Shown here in pieces: positions 39,241 through 51,639 of a stretch of DNA of 64,000 nt. The translations under genes and the position numbers were made by a program. The first letter of the stretch is position 1, and every line of letters begins with the position of its first letter. The DNA is from Inia geoffrensis (Eukaryota; Chordata; Mammalia; Artiodactyla; Iniidae), in the NCBI GenBank assembly GCA_036417435.1, contig CM070904.1, positions 44,895,908-44,959,907 of the forward strand. The letters run 5' to 3'. The notes beneath the pieces were generated by a model, which made no database searches, was not told where the DNA came from, and saw nothing but the letters and a program-made list of their open reading frames with translations.

Positions 39241-39581
39241 ACAATTTTATGCAATTCATCAGAACCATCTTCCTAGCAAAAGAAGTGTGACCCCCCAAAA
39301 TAGCCATATCACTAGGTGCCAATTCATTTTAATTTAATTTGGTAATAATTATGCCAGTCTTTTGACTTCACTGTGATCAGCCTAACAGTTAGATTCTCTT
39401 AGAAACACTTTTCTTCATGGATGTGTAGAAGATAAATAAAAATAACATCACAGTGTATGATTACAAATTCTTGCAGATGACAAAATATTTGGGGAATGTT
39501 TAGGATTAAAGTTTCAAATTCCCCATTCTCAATCTGGCGGGATACAGAAAAAGAAAAAAGTGATTTTAAATCAGGGATGCT

Positions 39582-39776
39582 GGGCTTTCCTGGTGGCGCA
39601 GTTGTTGAGAGTCTGCCTACCGATGCAGGGGATGCGGGTTTGTGCCCCAGTCCGGGAGGATCCCACATACCGCGGAGGGGCTGGGCCCATAAGACATGGC
39701 TGCTGAGCCTGCGCGTCCGGAGCCTGTGCTCCGCAATGGGAGAGGCCACAACAGTGAGAGGCCCGCGTATCACAAA

Positions 39777-39811
<35 letters not shown>

Positions 39812-39815
39812 AATA
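39582..39815 (+). mobile_element. CHR-family SINE, long whale type, (TAAA)n tail
   Basis: Head 'gggctttcctggtggcgcag', body ending 'gagaggcccgcgtatcac', and a (AAAT)n microsatellite tail (39774-39812). Imperfect 14-bp TSD: aaatcagggatgct 39568-39581 and aaatcagggatact 39816-39829. The tail has turned into a tetranucleotide repeat, usual for older A-tails. Open frames on both strands across it are SINE artefacts. Confidence 0.93.
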
Positions 39816-39829
39816 AAATCAGGGATACT

Positions 39830-40889
39830 ACCTACTGTGGGGTGACATCCCTACCACATTTGGGCTCTCCGGTTTCTTGCAGCCAGTATATCCAGTAACC
39901 AGTGGTGCATCTGACCTACAAAACTTGCAGTGTGAATCTGCCTATGCACTTGTAAGTTGGCAGTTTGTTAAGATGCTTTATGAGGATAGGAATCTCACCG
40001 AGTAACTTGTTGACCAGTGCTTTTTCTCTCAACTGAGAAAGTTATGATGTACATCCTCATCCTCTTGACATTCTACCTACAGGACTTGCTGTTTCAAGTG
40101 AAATTAAAGAAAACCTACATATCTCCACCCACGCCTACGCCTTCATTGTTTATTATTCAATGAGTCAATGGAATATCATATGAGGGTTTTGTTTCATGCA
40201 TGCAAGGAATAACGATGGCCCTGTATACTGTGTGTTTCCAAGGATTTAGAGTGAGAACTGTCTTCAAAAACACTCTGCCTAAAGAACCTCATTTTCTGAG
40301 GATTTATAAGACATAAGAAAATGATTTCATACAGCTCCCTCTTTCCCTCTTCCTTTTCTTAAAACTTTGCTCTTCGTTGAGAACTTCATTAATTCATTAA
40401 ACAAATTTTTATTAACTTCATTCATTTATAAACTTTAATTACTTATAAAGTATGTGCCATAAAAAAATATCATGTGGCAGATTAGTGTTAGGATCGGAGA
40501 ATTAAGGGCACACAAGGCAGTTCCTGATGTTACAGACCTCAGTACTCTCAAAGTCTTTGTGGTGTCAGTCCTCATCTAGTTAACCTAATCATTTCAGCAA
40601 CCCTTAGCTGTTTGAGTTAGTATTGAATACATTAAAAAAATAAATACATTGGCTCATAAAACTAAAAATTCAAGAAATCAGGCACAGCTTTCTTCAAGGG
40701 GTGAATATCATCAGAGCTCACCTTTTCTACATTTTATAGCTCTGACTTTGGCTGTACTGGTTTAACAGTTACACTCCATAAAGGATTTCCCAACAGCTGA
40801 AAGTTTAGATAATCTAAAGAAAGAATACAAGCTCTTCTTCTAACAATATCAAAAATAGTTCATTGGTGCTCATTGGTTTTTAAGTAGCT
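39830..40889. other. Mostly unique DNA
   Basis: A possible worn fragment of the unnamed ancient repeat lies around 40390-40620 ('aagtatgtgccataaaaaaa'); otherwise no features were recognised. Confidence 0.4.
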
Positions 40890-41455
40890 CATAGGCCCAT
40901 CTCAGAGCCAACAGCTCTGGTCATTGTAAATATAATGTTGTGACTGGCCAGACTGTGTGTTCACCCCTGGGGCCATAAGCAAGGTAAAACCCACCAGAAG
41001 TAGGTGAGTTGAGAGTTGTGACAGCCATGAAGGTGCACCACTCAGAGCTCTTAGTGAAGGTGCATAATTGACTGACAATCCCAGATGCTGCCCCTTTGGA
41101 TTTACCACTGCATCTCTGCTGCGACCATGCTTCACATGTGTTCATCCCAGAGAGGTGCTGAATCCAATGAGAAGCAGGGGGGCTAGTGCAGTCCTAGGAG
41201 ACAGAGGACTCCTTTAATGGGTGGCATTGGCTCAGGTATCCCCTACTGGCTTAGATGAACCTTTTTTAGAATGATGCTATGGTCTGAGACTCTTCCTGTT
41301 CCATTCCTCTTTCCTCAACCCCATACTATAGGTGCCAGACTGATGGCAGTCTGAAAGTTCTCCTTGCTTTTTCTTGCACCCTCATCCAATAAATCTCCTG
41401 CATGTTTAATCTTGTTTTAGTGTCATCTTCTTGAAGGACCCAGATTAATGCAAGA
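40890..41455 (+). mobile_element. LTR-like ancient repeat, family uncertain
   Basis: The 3' part 'tcatccaataaatctcctgc', then 'ttgttttagtgtcatcttct' and 'gaaggacccagattaatgca', has the layout of a retroviral LTR end with AATAAA at about 41390. Upstream pieces such as 'gacagccatgaaggtgcacc' and 'gatgctgcccctttgga' look like parts of the same element. Minus-strand open frames of 74-77 codons are incidental. I cannot assign the family, and no retroviral coding sequence adjoins it. Confidence 0.4.
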
Positions 41456-42154
41456 ATGTATAAAAAAAGTGGTTTTCCAGTGAAAAATTTGGGTTCTATT
41501 GGCAAGAGGGTGGTGTATAGAACCTGTGAGGCGAAAAATAATAGATATGAACTCGGGTGTATCTACAAAATGACCTCTCATGTTTTAAATAAACATGTGT
41601 TCTCTATATGTTCTTATGAATTTCCTCCAAACATCAAACAATTTTGCTGCGTTATGTCTCCCTGAGGTTAAAAGTGCCTTTAAAGAGAGGATTATAAGCC
41701 TTTGTTTCCCTATAAACCTTTTGCAACCATAACAATGATAAGCTACAAACTATATGCTCATGAGAAAAGTTTTCAGCTGTCTGGAAGGTCCTCTGGATTA
41801 ATAAAACACTAAATAACCATTATTTTATCAAAATACCTGTGATGAAGAATCTTTTCTACGTTGTAAGGTTATCTTGGCAAGTATCTGATTTACATCTTTC
41901 TTACTGCTCACACCTGGAATTTTCTCTGTTGGTTTTGAAATATTGTAAAAATTGTCCCCCCAAAATCCTAGGATATAAAAAGAAAATTCCGCAATCCTTT
42001 CATATCTCTGAAGCATATAGATGAATACACAGTAACCTTTTTTCCATTGGTCTTTTATGTCTCAAACAGTACGAAAGTGAATTCTAAAAACTTATATTTT
42101 AAAATCTGTAGTCGACAAAGCAATCTCACCTACATTATCTAGGCATTTGGTAGG
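41456..42154. other. No feature recognised
   Basis: Unique-looking sequence. Frames of 61-69 codons (41456-41665, 41828-42024 on both strands) have no support. Confidence 0.45.
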
Positions 42155-42275
42155 GAAAGCAGCTATTTTAGTATATTTTATAAGAAAGAAAATTTAAATA
42201 GAGAGAAAGTAAATGACTTGTTCAAAGCCGCACAACTAATCCTAGCAGTATGTTCTTCTGACTTCTAGACTTGTA
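42155..42275 (-). mobile_element. Possible MIR fragment, reverse orientation
   Basis: 'agtaaatgacttgttcaaag' and 'ccgcacaactaatcctagca' resemble the reverse MIR core (agtaacttgcccaaggtcac, agctagtaag). Confidence 0.45.
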
Positions 42276-43204
42276 AAGGAAATTACGTCACCTCCTCTCA
42301 AATTAACATTTTGGGTGCCCACAGGAAGCAACACCCCTTCTACGGGGATCCCCTTGTCAAAACTGGCATTGGCTACTGAAGCCTGGAAATTTTAGAAATA
42401 TTAACATCAGAAAATATTAAACCAGTGAATTTTTTACACCTTAAGTCCTGTTCCTTAGAAGCTTTCTACTTCTGAGCCTGAGCCCTGAATTTTCTCAATC
42501 CCGGGTAAGACGTGTTTCCCTTTAACCAGTGTAATGAGATTTATGAAAGGGCAAAAGGAAAGATTTCTCTAGTACAACACTTTTCTAATACACCATAGTA
42601 CAGCAAATACTAAGCCAGAGGTGTGCTTCCCTATAACAGGACACATGTTTAATATAGAGAAACAAAAGAAAATCTCTACCTATCTGATATAGGGAAATTT
42701 GGGGGGAAAAGAGAGGAAGTCATTTTACTTTGCTGAATCTTTTTCCTCTGTGAAATGAGCCTATTATGACCTAGCTTATCAGGAAATAAATTCTATAAAA
42801 TCTGGATAAGGCATCATACCTACAATTCCACTTCTTTTTCCTTGGCAATGTTTCATAATGCTTACTTAATGATCAATTTTATTATGAACTTTTTCACCAG
42901 CATACTTCACTCCCATAGATCATTTATACAATACCTAAATAGAAATAAAAAGTAGAGATTTGTTTTTCTACCGTAGATATTTGTTTTTCTACATTAAGTC
43001 CTTGAATTTTTTTTTTAATAAAGTATTTTAGAAAAATTCATTGCCTGGTAGTTTTCAGCTAAAGTCTGTGTCTGAAAGTCATTAGCAGAATGTTGTTACT
43101 GTTACGTATTATTCCTGTTCAGACTACTTCTTTTCTACTGAAAATGAATGGGTCAAAGCCACTAATTCCACTGACTGCAGCATTTCTCAGTCAGATCAAT
43201 GTGG
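42276..43204. other. No feature recognised
   Basis: About 0.9 kb of AT-rich unique DNA without landmarks. Confidence 0.45.
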
Positions 43205-44825
43205 TGCGTTTTTTATGATAGGCACTTAGGCTGCTTCCATATCTTGGCTATTATAAATAATGCTGCTATGAACACTGGGGTGCATATGTCTTTTCAAATT
43301 TGTGTTTTTGTTTGCTTAGGAGCGGAATTGCTGGATCATATGGTAGTTCTATTTTAATTATTTGAAGAACCTCTACACAGCTTTCCATAGTGGCTATACC
43401 AATTTACATTCCCACCAACAGTGAACAAGGGTTCCCTTTTCTCCACATCTTCACCAACACATTTTATTTCCTGTCTTTTTGATGATAGCCATTCTGACTG
43501 GTGTGAGGTCAGCATTACCATGATACCAATACCAGACAAAGGTACTACAAAAAAAAGAAAATTACAAGCTAATATCCCTGATGAACATATATGCAAAAAT
43601 CCACAACAAAATACTGGGAAGCCAAATTCAATGATACATAAACAGTTTATTCTAGGGATGCAAGGATGGTTCAATATCCACAAATCAACCAATGTGATAC
43701 ACCACATTAATAAAACAAAGGATAAAAATCACGTGACCTTATCAATAGATGCAGAGAAAGCACTTGGCAAAATTCAACATCCTTTCAATAATAAAAACTC
43801 TCAAAGAAGTTGGTATAGAGGGAATATATTTTAACATAATAAAGGTCATTTATGACAAACTCACGGCTAACATCACATTCAATGGTAAAAAGCTGAAAGA
43901 TTTTCCTCTAATATCAGGAACAAGACTAGGATGCCCACTCTCATCATTTCTTTTAAATATAGTATTGGAAGTCCTAGACACAGCAATCAGATAAGAAAAA
44001 GAAATAAAAGGCATACGATTTGGAAGGAAAGAATTTAAACTGTCACTATTTGTAGATGACTTGATACTATATGTAGAAAACCCTGAAAACTCTACCATAA
44101 AACTATTAACACTAATAAAATTCAGTAAAGTTGCAGAATGCATTATTTAAAATATGAAGTATGTTGCATTTCTATACATTGATAATGAACTATCAGAAAG
44201 AGAAATCAAGAAAGCAATCCCATTTACAACTGCATCAAAAATAATAAAATAACTAGAAATAAATTTAATCAAGATTGTACTCTGAAAACTATAATACATT
44301 AATGAAGGAAACTGAAGACAATACAAATAAATGGAAATAGATCCCTTGTTCATGGATTGGAAGAATGAATATTGTTAATATGTCCTTATGTCCTTACTAC
44401 CCAAAGCAATCTACACAGTAAATGCAATCTCTATCAAAATACCCAAAACATTTTCATAGAACTAGAACAAATCATCCTAAAATGTTTGTGGAACCACAAA
44501 AGACCCCGAATAGCAAAGCAATCTTGAGAAAAATGAACAAAGCTGGAGGAATTATGCTTCCTGACTTCAGACTACACTACAAATCTACAGTAATCAAAAC
44601 AGTATGGTACCGGCTCAAAAACAGCGATATAGATCAATGGCATAAAGAGCACAGAAATAAATCCAAACACTTATGGTCAATTAATCTACGATGAAGGAGG
44701 CAAGGATGTAAAATGGGGAAAAGACAGTTTCTTCAATAAGTGGTGCTGGGTAAACTGGACAGCTACATGTAAAAGAATGAACAAAGAACATTTTCTCACA
44801 CCACATACAAAAATAAATTCTCCCT
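43205..44825 (-). mobile_element. L1-E: L1 fragment with internal inversion (twin-priming structure)
   Basis: 43205-43510 is late ORF2 in minus orientation ('tggctattataaataatgct', 'ctggatcatatggtagttct'). At about 43511 it joins an RT-domain segment in plus orientation (43511-44825; RT box FVDD at 44049-44060). Against L1-A, the inverted part spans the equivalent of about 9747-11072 and the late part about 11527-11830, so some 450 bp is missing between them. Reading the element on the minus strand gives [inverted upstream part][forward downstream part], as in twin priming. The 3' end stops inside ORF2 with only a short A-run (cat then aaaaaa near 43210). No TSD was found. Confidence 0.8.
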
Positions 44826-44869
44826 AATAATATGAACCAGCCTGCCATTCACAGGATGTAACAGGTATT

Positions 44870-45205
44870 CATGATTCTTGGTGTTTGCTTATGTTTTTTC
44901 TTGCACTAGGAATATTTTACTCCTCCATTGTTCACTTGACTCCTATGCCTTCATCTTTTAAGACTCACAGCAGTTGTCATCCTTTCCAGAATAATTTCCC
45001 TGAATCTTAGACTGGGACTAAATATGCTTCTTCTGGTCTCTTTACATACATTTTTCAAGAGAATTTATTGTTTTATTCTAGATGTTATGTTTATAAAATC
45101 TTCCTCCCCAATTAGACTGTAAGCTACCCGAGGGCAAGAATTTTGCTATTTCATGTGTGTCATCCTACCACTGCCAGGGGTAGTGTCTATGATAATATAG
45201 AGTTT
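44870..45205 (+). mobile_element. L2 LINE 3' region
   Basis: 'tcttgcactaggaatatttt', 'ttcatcttttaagactcaca', 'gactgtaagctacccgaggg' and 'caagaattttgctatttcat' reproduce the L2 3' end order. Confidence 0.75.
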
Positions 45206-45299
45206 CAAAAAAAAGACATTATTTGAACATATATTGAACTTTCTAAAGTAAATTATCTGAGTCCATGACAGACTAGAGATTAAGTCTCAGCCAATTTCG

Positions 45300-45490
45300 G
45301 GCTTTTCTTGTACTATATCTTGGGTTCGAAACTTGGCTTTACGATTTGCTAGATGTATGACGGTAAACAGATTACACATCTCTCATTATCTCAGTTTTCT
45401 CATTTGTAAAATGGGGATGAATATAGGACCTATTTCAAGTGGTTGTTTAAGGACTGAATGAGGTAAAACATGGACAGCACAGAACTGTGG
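45300..45490 (+). mobile_element. MIR SINE
   Basis: 'cttgggttcgaaacttggct' (tRNA-side B box), 'ttgctagatgtatgacggta', 'tctcagttttctcatttgta', 'aaatggggatgaatatagga' and 'gactgaatgaggtaaaacat' follow MIR closely. Confidence 0.8.
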
Positions 45491-45559
45491 TTAAAACACA
45501 CAAAAAATCTTGCTTTTTAAAAAAATTCATGATGCTACATAATCGAAAGATAATCAAAA

Positions 45560-45715
45560 GTTATTCTAACTAGGACCCAGAAGACTTAGTTTATAATCTT
45601 GAATCTTTTATTTATTTGGGATATTTTCTTACCCTCAGTTGTCTCTTCTATAGAATATTAGAAGCCATTGTTGACCTATCTCTTGACTTTAACTGTTTTG
45701 TAAAGATCAAGTATC
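45560..45715 (+). mobile_element. MIR-like fragment
   Basis: 'accctcagttgtctcttcta' and 'gacctatctcttgactttaa' weakly match the MIR 3' half. Confidence 0.35.
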
Positions 45716-45724
45716 ATTAACAGT

Positions 45725-45975
45725 AATAATTATAGCTGTCATATATTGATGCCTTCCTGTAGGTCAAATACCATGGGAAAGGTTTTCCTGACATTATTTA
45801 ATTTTATCTTCATAAAGATTACATTGGCTAGGTATTATTATTTAACTTTTATGGAAGAAAAACTGAGACTTAAATAGTTCTATTAACTTGTCCAGAGCCA
45901 GAGAGTTGATAAGCTGTAGATTAATATTTAAACCCATGTCTCTGCCTCCAAAATCCATCCCCTGAATCACTGCCC
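45725..45975 (-). mobile_element. MIR SINE, reverse orientation
   Basis: 'atttaattttatcttcataa', 'ctaggtattattatttaact', 'ggaagaaaaactgagactta', 'ttgtccagagccagagagtt' and 'atatttaaacccatgtctct' give the full reverse MIR core and end. Confidence 0.75.
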
Positions 45976-47010
45976 GAAGATAAAATAAAATATTTAAAAA
46001 TATAACATTCTACATAAAGCAATATGATGATTGTTATTTATCAACACTATTAATAGTTGCCAGTTTCAGTTATCATCATTCTGGTTTCATTCTTATAAAC
46101 TAGAAAGGTTGTCATAATTCCATTTTCAGCAACAAAAAATAATTTTCAGCATGTTCTGTGAATGAAACACTGGATACCAGTTTTAAGGAAATTAAAAAAA
46201 AATTATGACAGTATCAGGTGCTTCAAATTGCATATATTCAAGTTGAAACACTGTTAAAAATGTATCACTAATCAAAGGTTTTTTGAGACCTGTATGCCAA
46301 CAAGTACAAGGCCACTACATTTATCATTTTTATATTCTCAAGATGATAACATTTTCCTTTTCCTTTTTTTGCCTCATCTTTTTAATGTAACTCATAAATG
46401 GGACCTACATGAAATCTGGACCCACGATTGTCACCATTTTACCCTTGGTCTTTCAAGAGAAAAGAATAAAAGATATTCTGGCATTACCCAACTTTCAGGG
46501 ATTGCTAGGTCAAAAGGTTACTAACAAAAATCATTTGAATTAATTTTTTTCTTTTTTCATGCACAGGATTTTTTATTCCTAGAATATCCTTCCTTAGATA
46601 TTAGCTCTACAGGATGAGTGCTTAAGCGTTCTGAAAATATTCACCACCTGCTTCAAAAGATGCTAATGGTAGAAAATGAATACAAATGTTTTATAATTAA
46701 AAGACTGTGGCTTGCTGGGAAGGGGACATATAAGCCCAAAAAGGGAAGTGGAAAACTTATGTATCAATCCAGGTTTTAAGACAAAAACCTTTTTTTTTTT
46801 TTTTTTTTTTTGTAGTGAATACAAAACAAATGAGGCAGAGATACATATTTTTAACTTTTAAATTAAATTATCCTGGTAATGAAAAAAAAAGTTTTCTTGT
46901 ATTATTTGCTTACATACATTAAGACATAAGAATGGTGAGGGGTTGAGTTATTGCTGTAATTGCCACACATTTTTTAGACCAGAATGTCTACTGAGGTATA
47001 CCTATTAGAA
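45976..47010. other. Unique DNA with a long T-run
   Basis: T-run of about 24 at 46789-46812 without a recognisable retroelement body beside it. The 76-codon frame at 46294-46524 has no support. Confidence 0.45.
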
Positions 47011-47055
47011 GTATTATGTATGCCTCTCTATATGTATTATGTATGCCTCTCTATA
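47011..47055. repeat. Tandem duplication of a 23-bp unit
   Basis: 'gtattatgtatgcctctc' plus 'tatat' occurs twice head to tail (47011-47033, 47034-47055) with only the last base differing. Not part of a recognised repeat family. Confidence 0.9.
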
Positions 47056-47059
47056 CTAG

Positions 47060-47190
47060 TTTTCTCAATGAGTCACCTAAAGTACAGACATCAAGGGCTG
47101 AAGCTCCCAGAGATAATAAGTGGCAAAGTCAGGGTGTGAATAAATCGTTCAGGCGCTTTAATTCATAAAATTTCCTTCTATGCCACGCTG
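47060..47190 (-). mobile_element. Possible MIR fragment, reverse orientation
   Basis: 'ataataagtggcaaagtcag' and 'ggtgtgaataaatcgttcag' resemble the reverse MIR end (agctagtaagtggcagagct, gggattcaaaccc). Confidence 0.4.
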
Positions 47191-47499
47191 CTTACATCAA
47201 GTTTTTAATACCTTTACATATTTCCTATTGATTTGTTTTTCATTCTTGGTGCTGCACTATGAATGGACACAGAACAGAAGAACTAGAATGAGGAATTTAT
47301 AGATTGGATCTACTGAAACTATTAGACCACATGAGTCAAAGCAAAAAGAGAGGAGACAGGTATATGCCTTGTGTATGGGCAATCAGAGGCCGAGGCCCAC
47401 TAGATTATATAGCAGGAATCATTAATCTGAGCCAGGAGACTGGAGAATTGAAGAGAGAGCAGGAAAGCTGAGGCAAAATGCAGTCTATGGCTTTGCGAC

Positions 47500-47615
47500 T
47501 CGTGTGGTCCAGGGAGCAGCAGCGTACGCATTCCCTGGGAATCTGTTATAAATGCATAATTTCAGGCCCCAATGCAGACTCACAGAATCAGAATCAGAAT
47601 TAAAGGTCGAGAAGC
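47500..47615 (-). mobile_element. MER5A hAT-Charlie DNA transposon, reverse, partial
   Basis: 'cattccctgggaatctgtta', 'ataatttcaggccccaatgc' and 'agactcacagaatcagaatc' are the reverse complement of MER5A with its diagnostic 'tctgattc' and 'gggcccca' blocks. Confidence 0.7.
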
Positions 47616-47867
47616 AGTAGAATATGGCTCTAGACAACAAAATTTCAAATAGACATAAAAGTCTTAATAATAAGCAATAGCTCTCTGAAGAAATAATAAG
47701 CAGACAGCAAGAATGGGCAGTGATACAAGGTAGCACTTCTTGTATATGCTTTAACTACCCGTAGAACCAGTCTCAGGTTGAAATTGGCATGCTTTCAACT
47801 TAAAATCAATTTAAAAGACTTGCTCGCAAATAATTTTTTCTCCTGAGGAGAGTCAAAGTTTAAAAGC

Positions 47868-47891
47868 AAAAAAAAAAAAAAAAAAAAAAAA
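47868..47891. repeat. A24 homopolymer
   Basis: An uninterrupted A-run with no adjacent SINE or LINE body recognised. Confidence 0.9.
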
Positions 47892-48909
47892 CCTACAATA
47901 TAAATCTTCTCAAAACTCTGGCCATCTTCCTTCCCCTTTGATCACCCTTTCCCACTCATAGTTTTGTGAGTAACTGACTTCTGTGACTTTTGTGGAGATC
48001 TGGTGGAAGAAAAATCCCCTTCACTTTTGAATAGTTTGCTATAATGCCTGTTAAAGTGGAAAGAACAATCAACTCTTTCTTTTGGTTACTTGCAATTTGG
48101 TAGCCAATTTTATTACAAGCCCAACATGAGAAGCACCAGGCAGCCCTGTTTGCTGACTGTATCAATTATTTTTCAAATTGTTCAACACATTTCAAAGTCG
48201 CAGCATACAAATTCCTTGTTTTTTTTTTCTACATAAGGGTGAGGAAAGGGTACATAAATCTTTAGGAAATGAGGCCCTTGAAACAGCCAGAATAATGTTA
48301 TTGTCAATATACTAAAAGTTGCCTTGACACTTCTGTAAAATTCTTATAAAAGGAAAAATGGCTTTAATAAATGCAGTGACCAATTTAAATATAAGATTAC
48401 TATACACATACGTTTTCAAATGTTCTAAATAAAAGGCTTTATGCAGAACTTCACTGATCCATGTGTTCTCTGTAATGAGGGAATCCAGCTATTTCATTAG
48501 CATAATTTTATTGCTGACCCATCAAAGGAAAAGAAAGTAATGAATGCTGGAATTATTTTAGCTCTCTAGTCTTCATCAAGGAAGGAATTCAAAATAGTCA
48601 GTGCCATTTCAGAAGTGCTGGTCTTTCAGTAATAACCATTTCGAGTTGACATGACTTAAATAGCTCCATTTTTAGTCCAGATGCCTTTTTGAAAAGAAAA
48701 CAAAACAAAACCCAGGAACTTAGAAAAAGTGCTAAAGAAACATTTTACACTCATCAAATGAGGAGTCTGCCCATAGATATGCAAACAAGCAAGGATTATA
48801 GTCGAGTTTTGATGCCCAGATAAAACAACGTCCAGGTGGTCAAAATGATCCAGTGATTAGAAGGATCTAGATTTTCTGTTCTAAGACGTAAATCCATGGC
48901 AAACATAAG
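47892..48909. other. Unique DNA
   Basis: About 1 kb without repeats or supported frames; the 69-codon minus-strand frame (47956-48165) lacks motifs. Confidence 0.45.
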
Positions 48910-49015
48910 GAAAATGTAGCATTTATATAGGAGTGAACACATATTAACTCGTAAGTCTCACCATGAGTTTGGTAACACTGGTATCTCCATTGTACAGTTG
49001 GGGAAACTGTAGCTG
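48910..49015 (-). mobile_element. Possible MIR fragment, reverse orientation
   Basis: 'acacatattaactcgtaagt', then 'ctggtatctccattgtacag' and 'ttggggaaactgtagctg', resemble the reverse MIR core. Confidence 0.45.
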
Positions 49016-49284
49016 CCTTTGCTTCCCAGGACTCCCAGAGCTCTCTTAGACTGAGAGAGACAGCTGGAGTCTACCTGGGGGAATCCTCCTTATGTGACAG
49101 CTGGGGCAATCGAAAGCCTTAATGCATTTGTTTTATGACTATCAAGGAACATTGTCCTTTGTTACCTGACATCCAGTGTCTTGAAAACTGTTGTTTCATG
49201 TATTTTGTCAGTTTCGTTATTTTAGGTGAAAGGATAAGCCACATCCCTGTCACTTCCTCTTGGCTGGAAGTGGGAAGTCTCTTA

Positions 49285-49820
49285 TTAACATCTAAATGAG
49301 ATGGTATCACTCCTCTGCTTAAAAATCTTCACTCCCCATTTCATTCAGTAACAGCCAAAGTCCTAATGCAGGTCTACAAGTCCCTATGTTAACCGGGTCC
49401 TGTTACCATTCAGAACTCATTTTACTACTACTCTCCCATTCACGTAGCTCTAGTAGCCACAATGAGCCCCTTGCCTTTTGCTAAATAAGTTAGGTATGTT
49501 CTCTTCTCAGGACTTTGCCCTTGATGTTTCCTCCATCTGGGGTGTTCTTTCCCTAGATAATCACATGGCTGGCTCTTCAAATATTACATTCTCATCAAGG
49601 AATGCTGTGGTCATGCTATCTAAGCTTACAACCTAATCTGAAGCTCCTTATTCCCCCATTCCTTCATTTTTCGTCTTAGCACTTATTACTCTATATACTA
49701 TATGTATTTAACTTTTCTAAGCATCTTACTGTATCAAGTCTAATCCTGGCTTGTCTTTTACACATGCTACATTCTAAGCCAGGTACATTTATTTTTTTCA
49801 TTTTATTTGTATTCTGATAA
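49285..49820 (+). mobile_element. L2 LINE, ORF2 end to 3' region
   Basis: A long run of L2 landmarks: 'gatggtatcactcctctgct', 'aaaaatcttcactccccatt', 'ctcaggactttgcccttgat', 'gtttcctccatctggggtgt', 'aaggaatgctgtggtcatgc' and 'ttttcgtcttagcacttatt'. Longest L2 piece in the window. Confidence 0.85.
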
Positions 49821-51639
49821 TGTGGTAAGAATTTAAGTGGTAACTGTAATGACTAAACAAGTCAATAGAAGTCAAACTTTAACACAATGCAATCTCAATT
49901 CTTTCAAAAAAAGCGGAGTAGATACTTCATTCAGTAGGTTAAAGAATTTTGATTATATTACCCACTGGGACTTGTACGTATGTGTTAAATTAACTATATG
50001 GCAACCTCTTACCATTCTCTGAATAAAATAACAGTAAGGAATTACAACCAAGATAACTTAAGAGCTACTGAGCTATATAAAAACCTATTCCCTTGTTCAC
50101 ATAAAGGTATATTTACTTTCAGATATCCATGTAAATCAGATTTAATTTAATGCATTTTTAGGTTTTCATAAAATCAGCTCAGTTTAAGAAACTACTATGA
50201 CATGAAATTTACTTTTCAGATAGAGCAAGAAAAGTAGCAGTACCCTAGAGTACTATACTATGGTTTACAACTGATGAAGAGCAATCATTTAGCTACTCGT
50301 ATTTTCATCAAGTCTATTTGTACTTTTGGCTGCAATCGGAATCCAGCAATAATTTTGGCAGTATGACAAGCTAAGAATGGAGCTTCTTAACTTAATCTCC
50401 CTTAAGAGGTTAAGAAACCTTAATCTCCCAAAAGTTGAACAGAAATAAGTACCTAAAATAACATGTCTAACACATTTCTTGAGATAATGACATAGCACTT
50501 CAGAAAACAGAATGGGCCTAGCAAATCAGGCCAGGTACTGAACACCAGTCTAATTAAATATACTCTATTACACCCACATCAGACTGCGTTAAACCTAGAA
50601 TGAACACATACATCTCAGAGTGCTCTTCGTTCTCAGTGTGATTTGTAAAGGCATAGAGATTCAGATAAAATTTCCACACTTACTGCCATGTCTATGCATC
50701 AGCTTTTCCCATTGTCCAGGTAAAAGTGCCAAATATGTGCCCATAAGATTAAAAAGAAAAAAGAAGCAAAAAATCTTAGTAAGGTGGGAAGTGGGGTGGA
50801 GGAAAAAAAATTAGAAGACAGTGCAAATAGACTTTGAACTGTATACTGGAAACAGCAAATGACTACTTTGTGATATTAAAATATCCTATTTTTTAAGGAG
50901 AGAATTATTATTTTATTTAGTAAATTAAATTTCAAAGCAAAGGGTTAAAGAAAATACAATAATCAAATATTAATAGTCTGGAGTTTAAGATCTTATTCTG
51001 TAGCAATGATTTAGATGATTCATCAGAGTGTTTTTGTTGTTCTTGTTGTTTTAAACAATATTACTTATAGAGCTCAATTAAGGGCAAGAAGTTTGCTTCA
51101 GAGGTCACCCGTGAAATATTTGCCATTGAACGTGTCAAATAACTTTGTTAGAAGAAAATCAAACTACAGGATACTCCGAAGGGTCCAATATGTTGTATCG
51201 TGAGCTTTATTTCACACTGTTACATAATCTTGATGCTTACTTCAACAGCTTCAAGAAACATTTATGATACTGATATGTAAACAGAGGTCTAGCGCCCTTG
51301 CTTCCTCTGGTTTCTCCCCACCCAGTTCTCTGTCCAGGGGGCACACTCCTTGTAACGGCATATGATCCAAGAACCCCAGACAGCATTAGACAAGGCTGCA
51401 GGGATGCCTGACTTGGGGGAGAGGGCTTGATTTCTTTTCACGCCACCCTACTTTTGCAGCTTTATTTTTTGACCCTGAAGAGAGTTTATCTGGAGTTTCA
51501 TGAGCAACAAGAGTATACTTCCATTTCATGCCCACAGTGAGATCAGGCAGTGGTTTCCACATCAGAGCTTGCAACAGGAATGTTGGTTGTATCCTGCCCC
51601 CAGATCTCAGTGACCTTTTGAAATGCTCAGAAGAAACAG
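49821..51639. other. Unique AT-rich DNA
   Basis: No genes or repeats recognised over 1.8 kb. Frames of 61-69 codons (49837, 50289, 50620, 51015) have no motifs or context. Confidence 0.45.
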
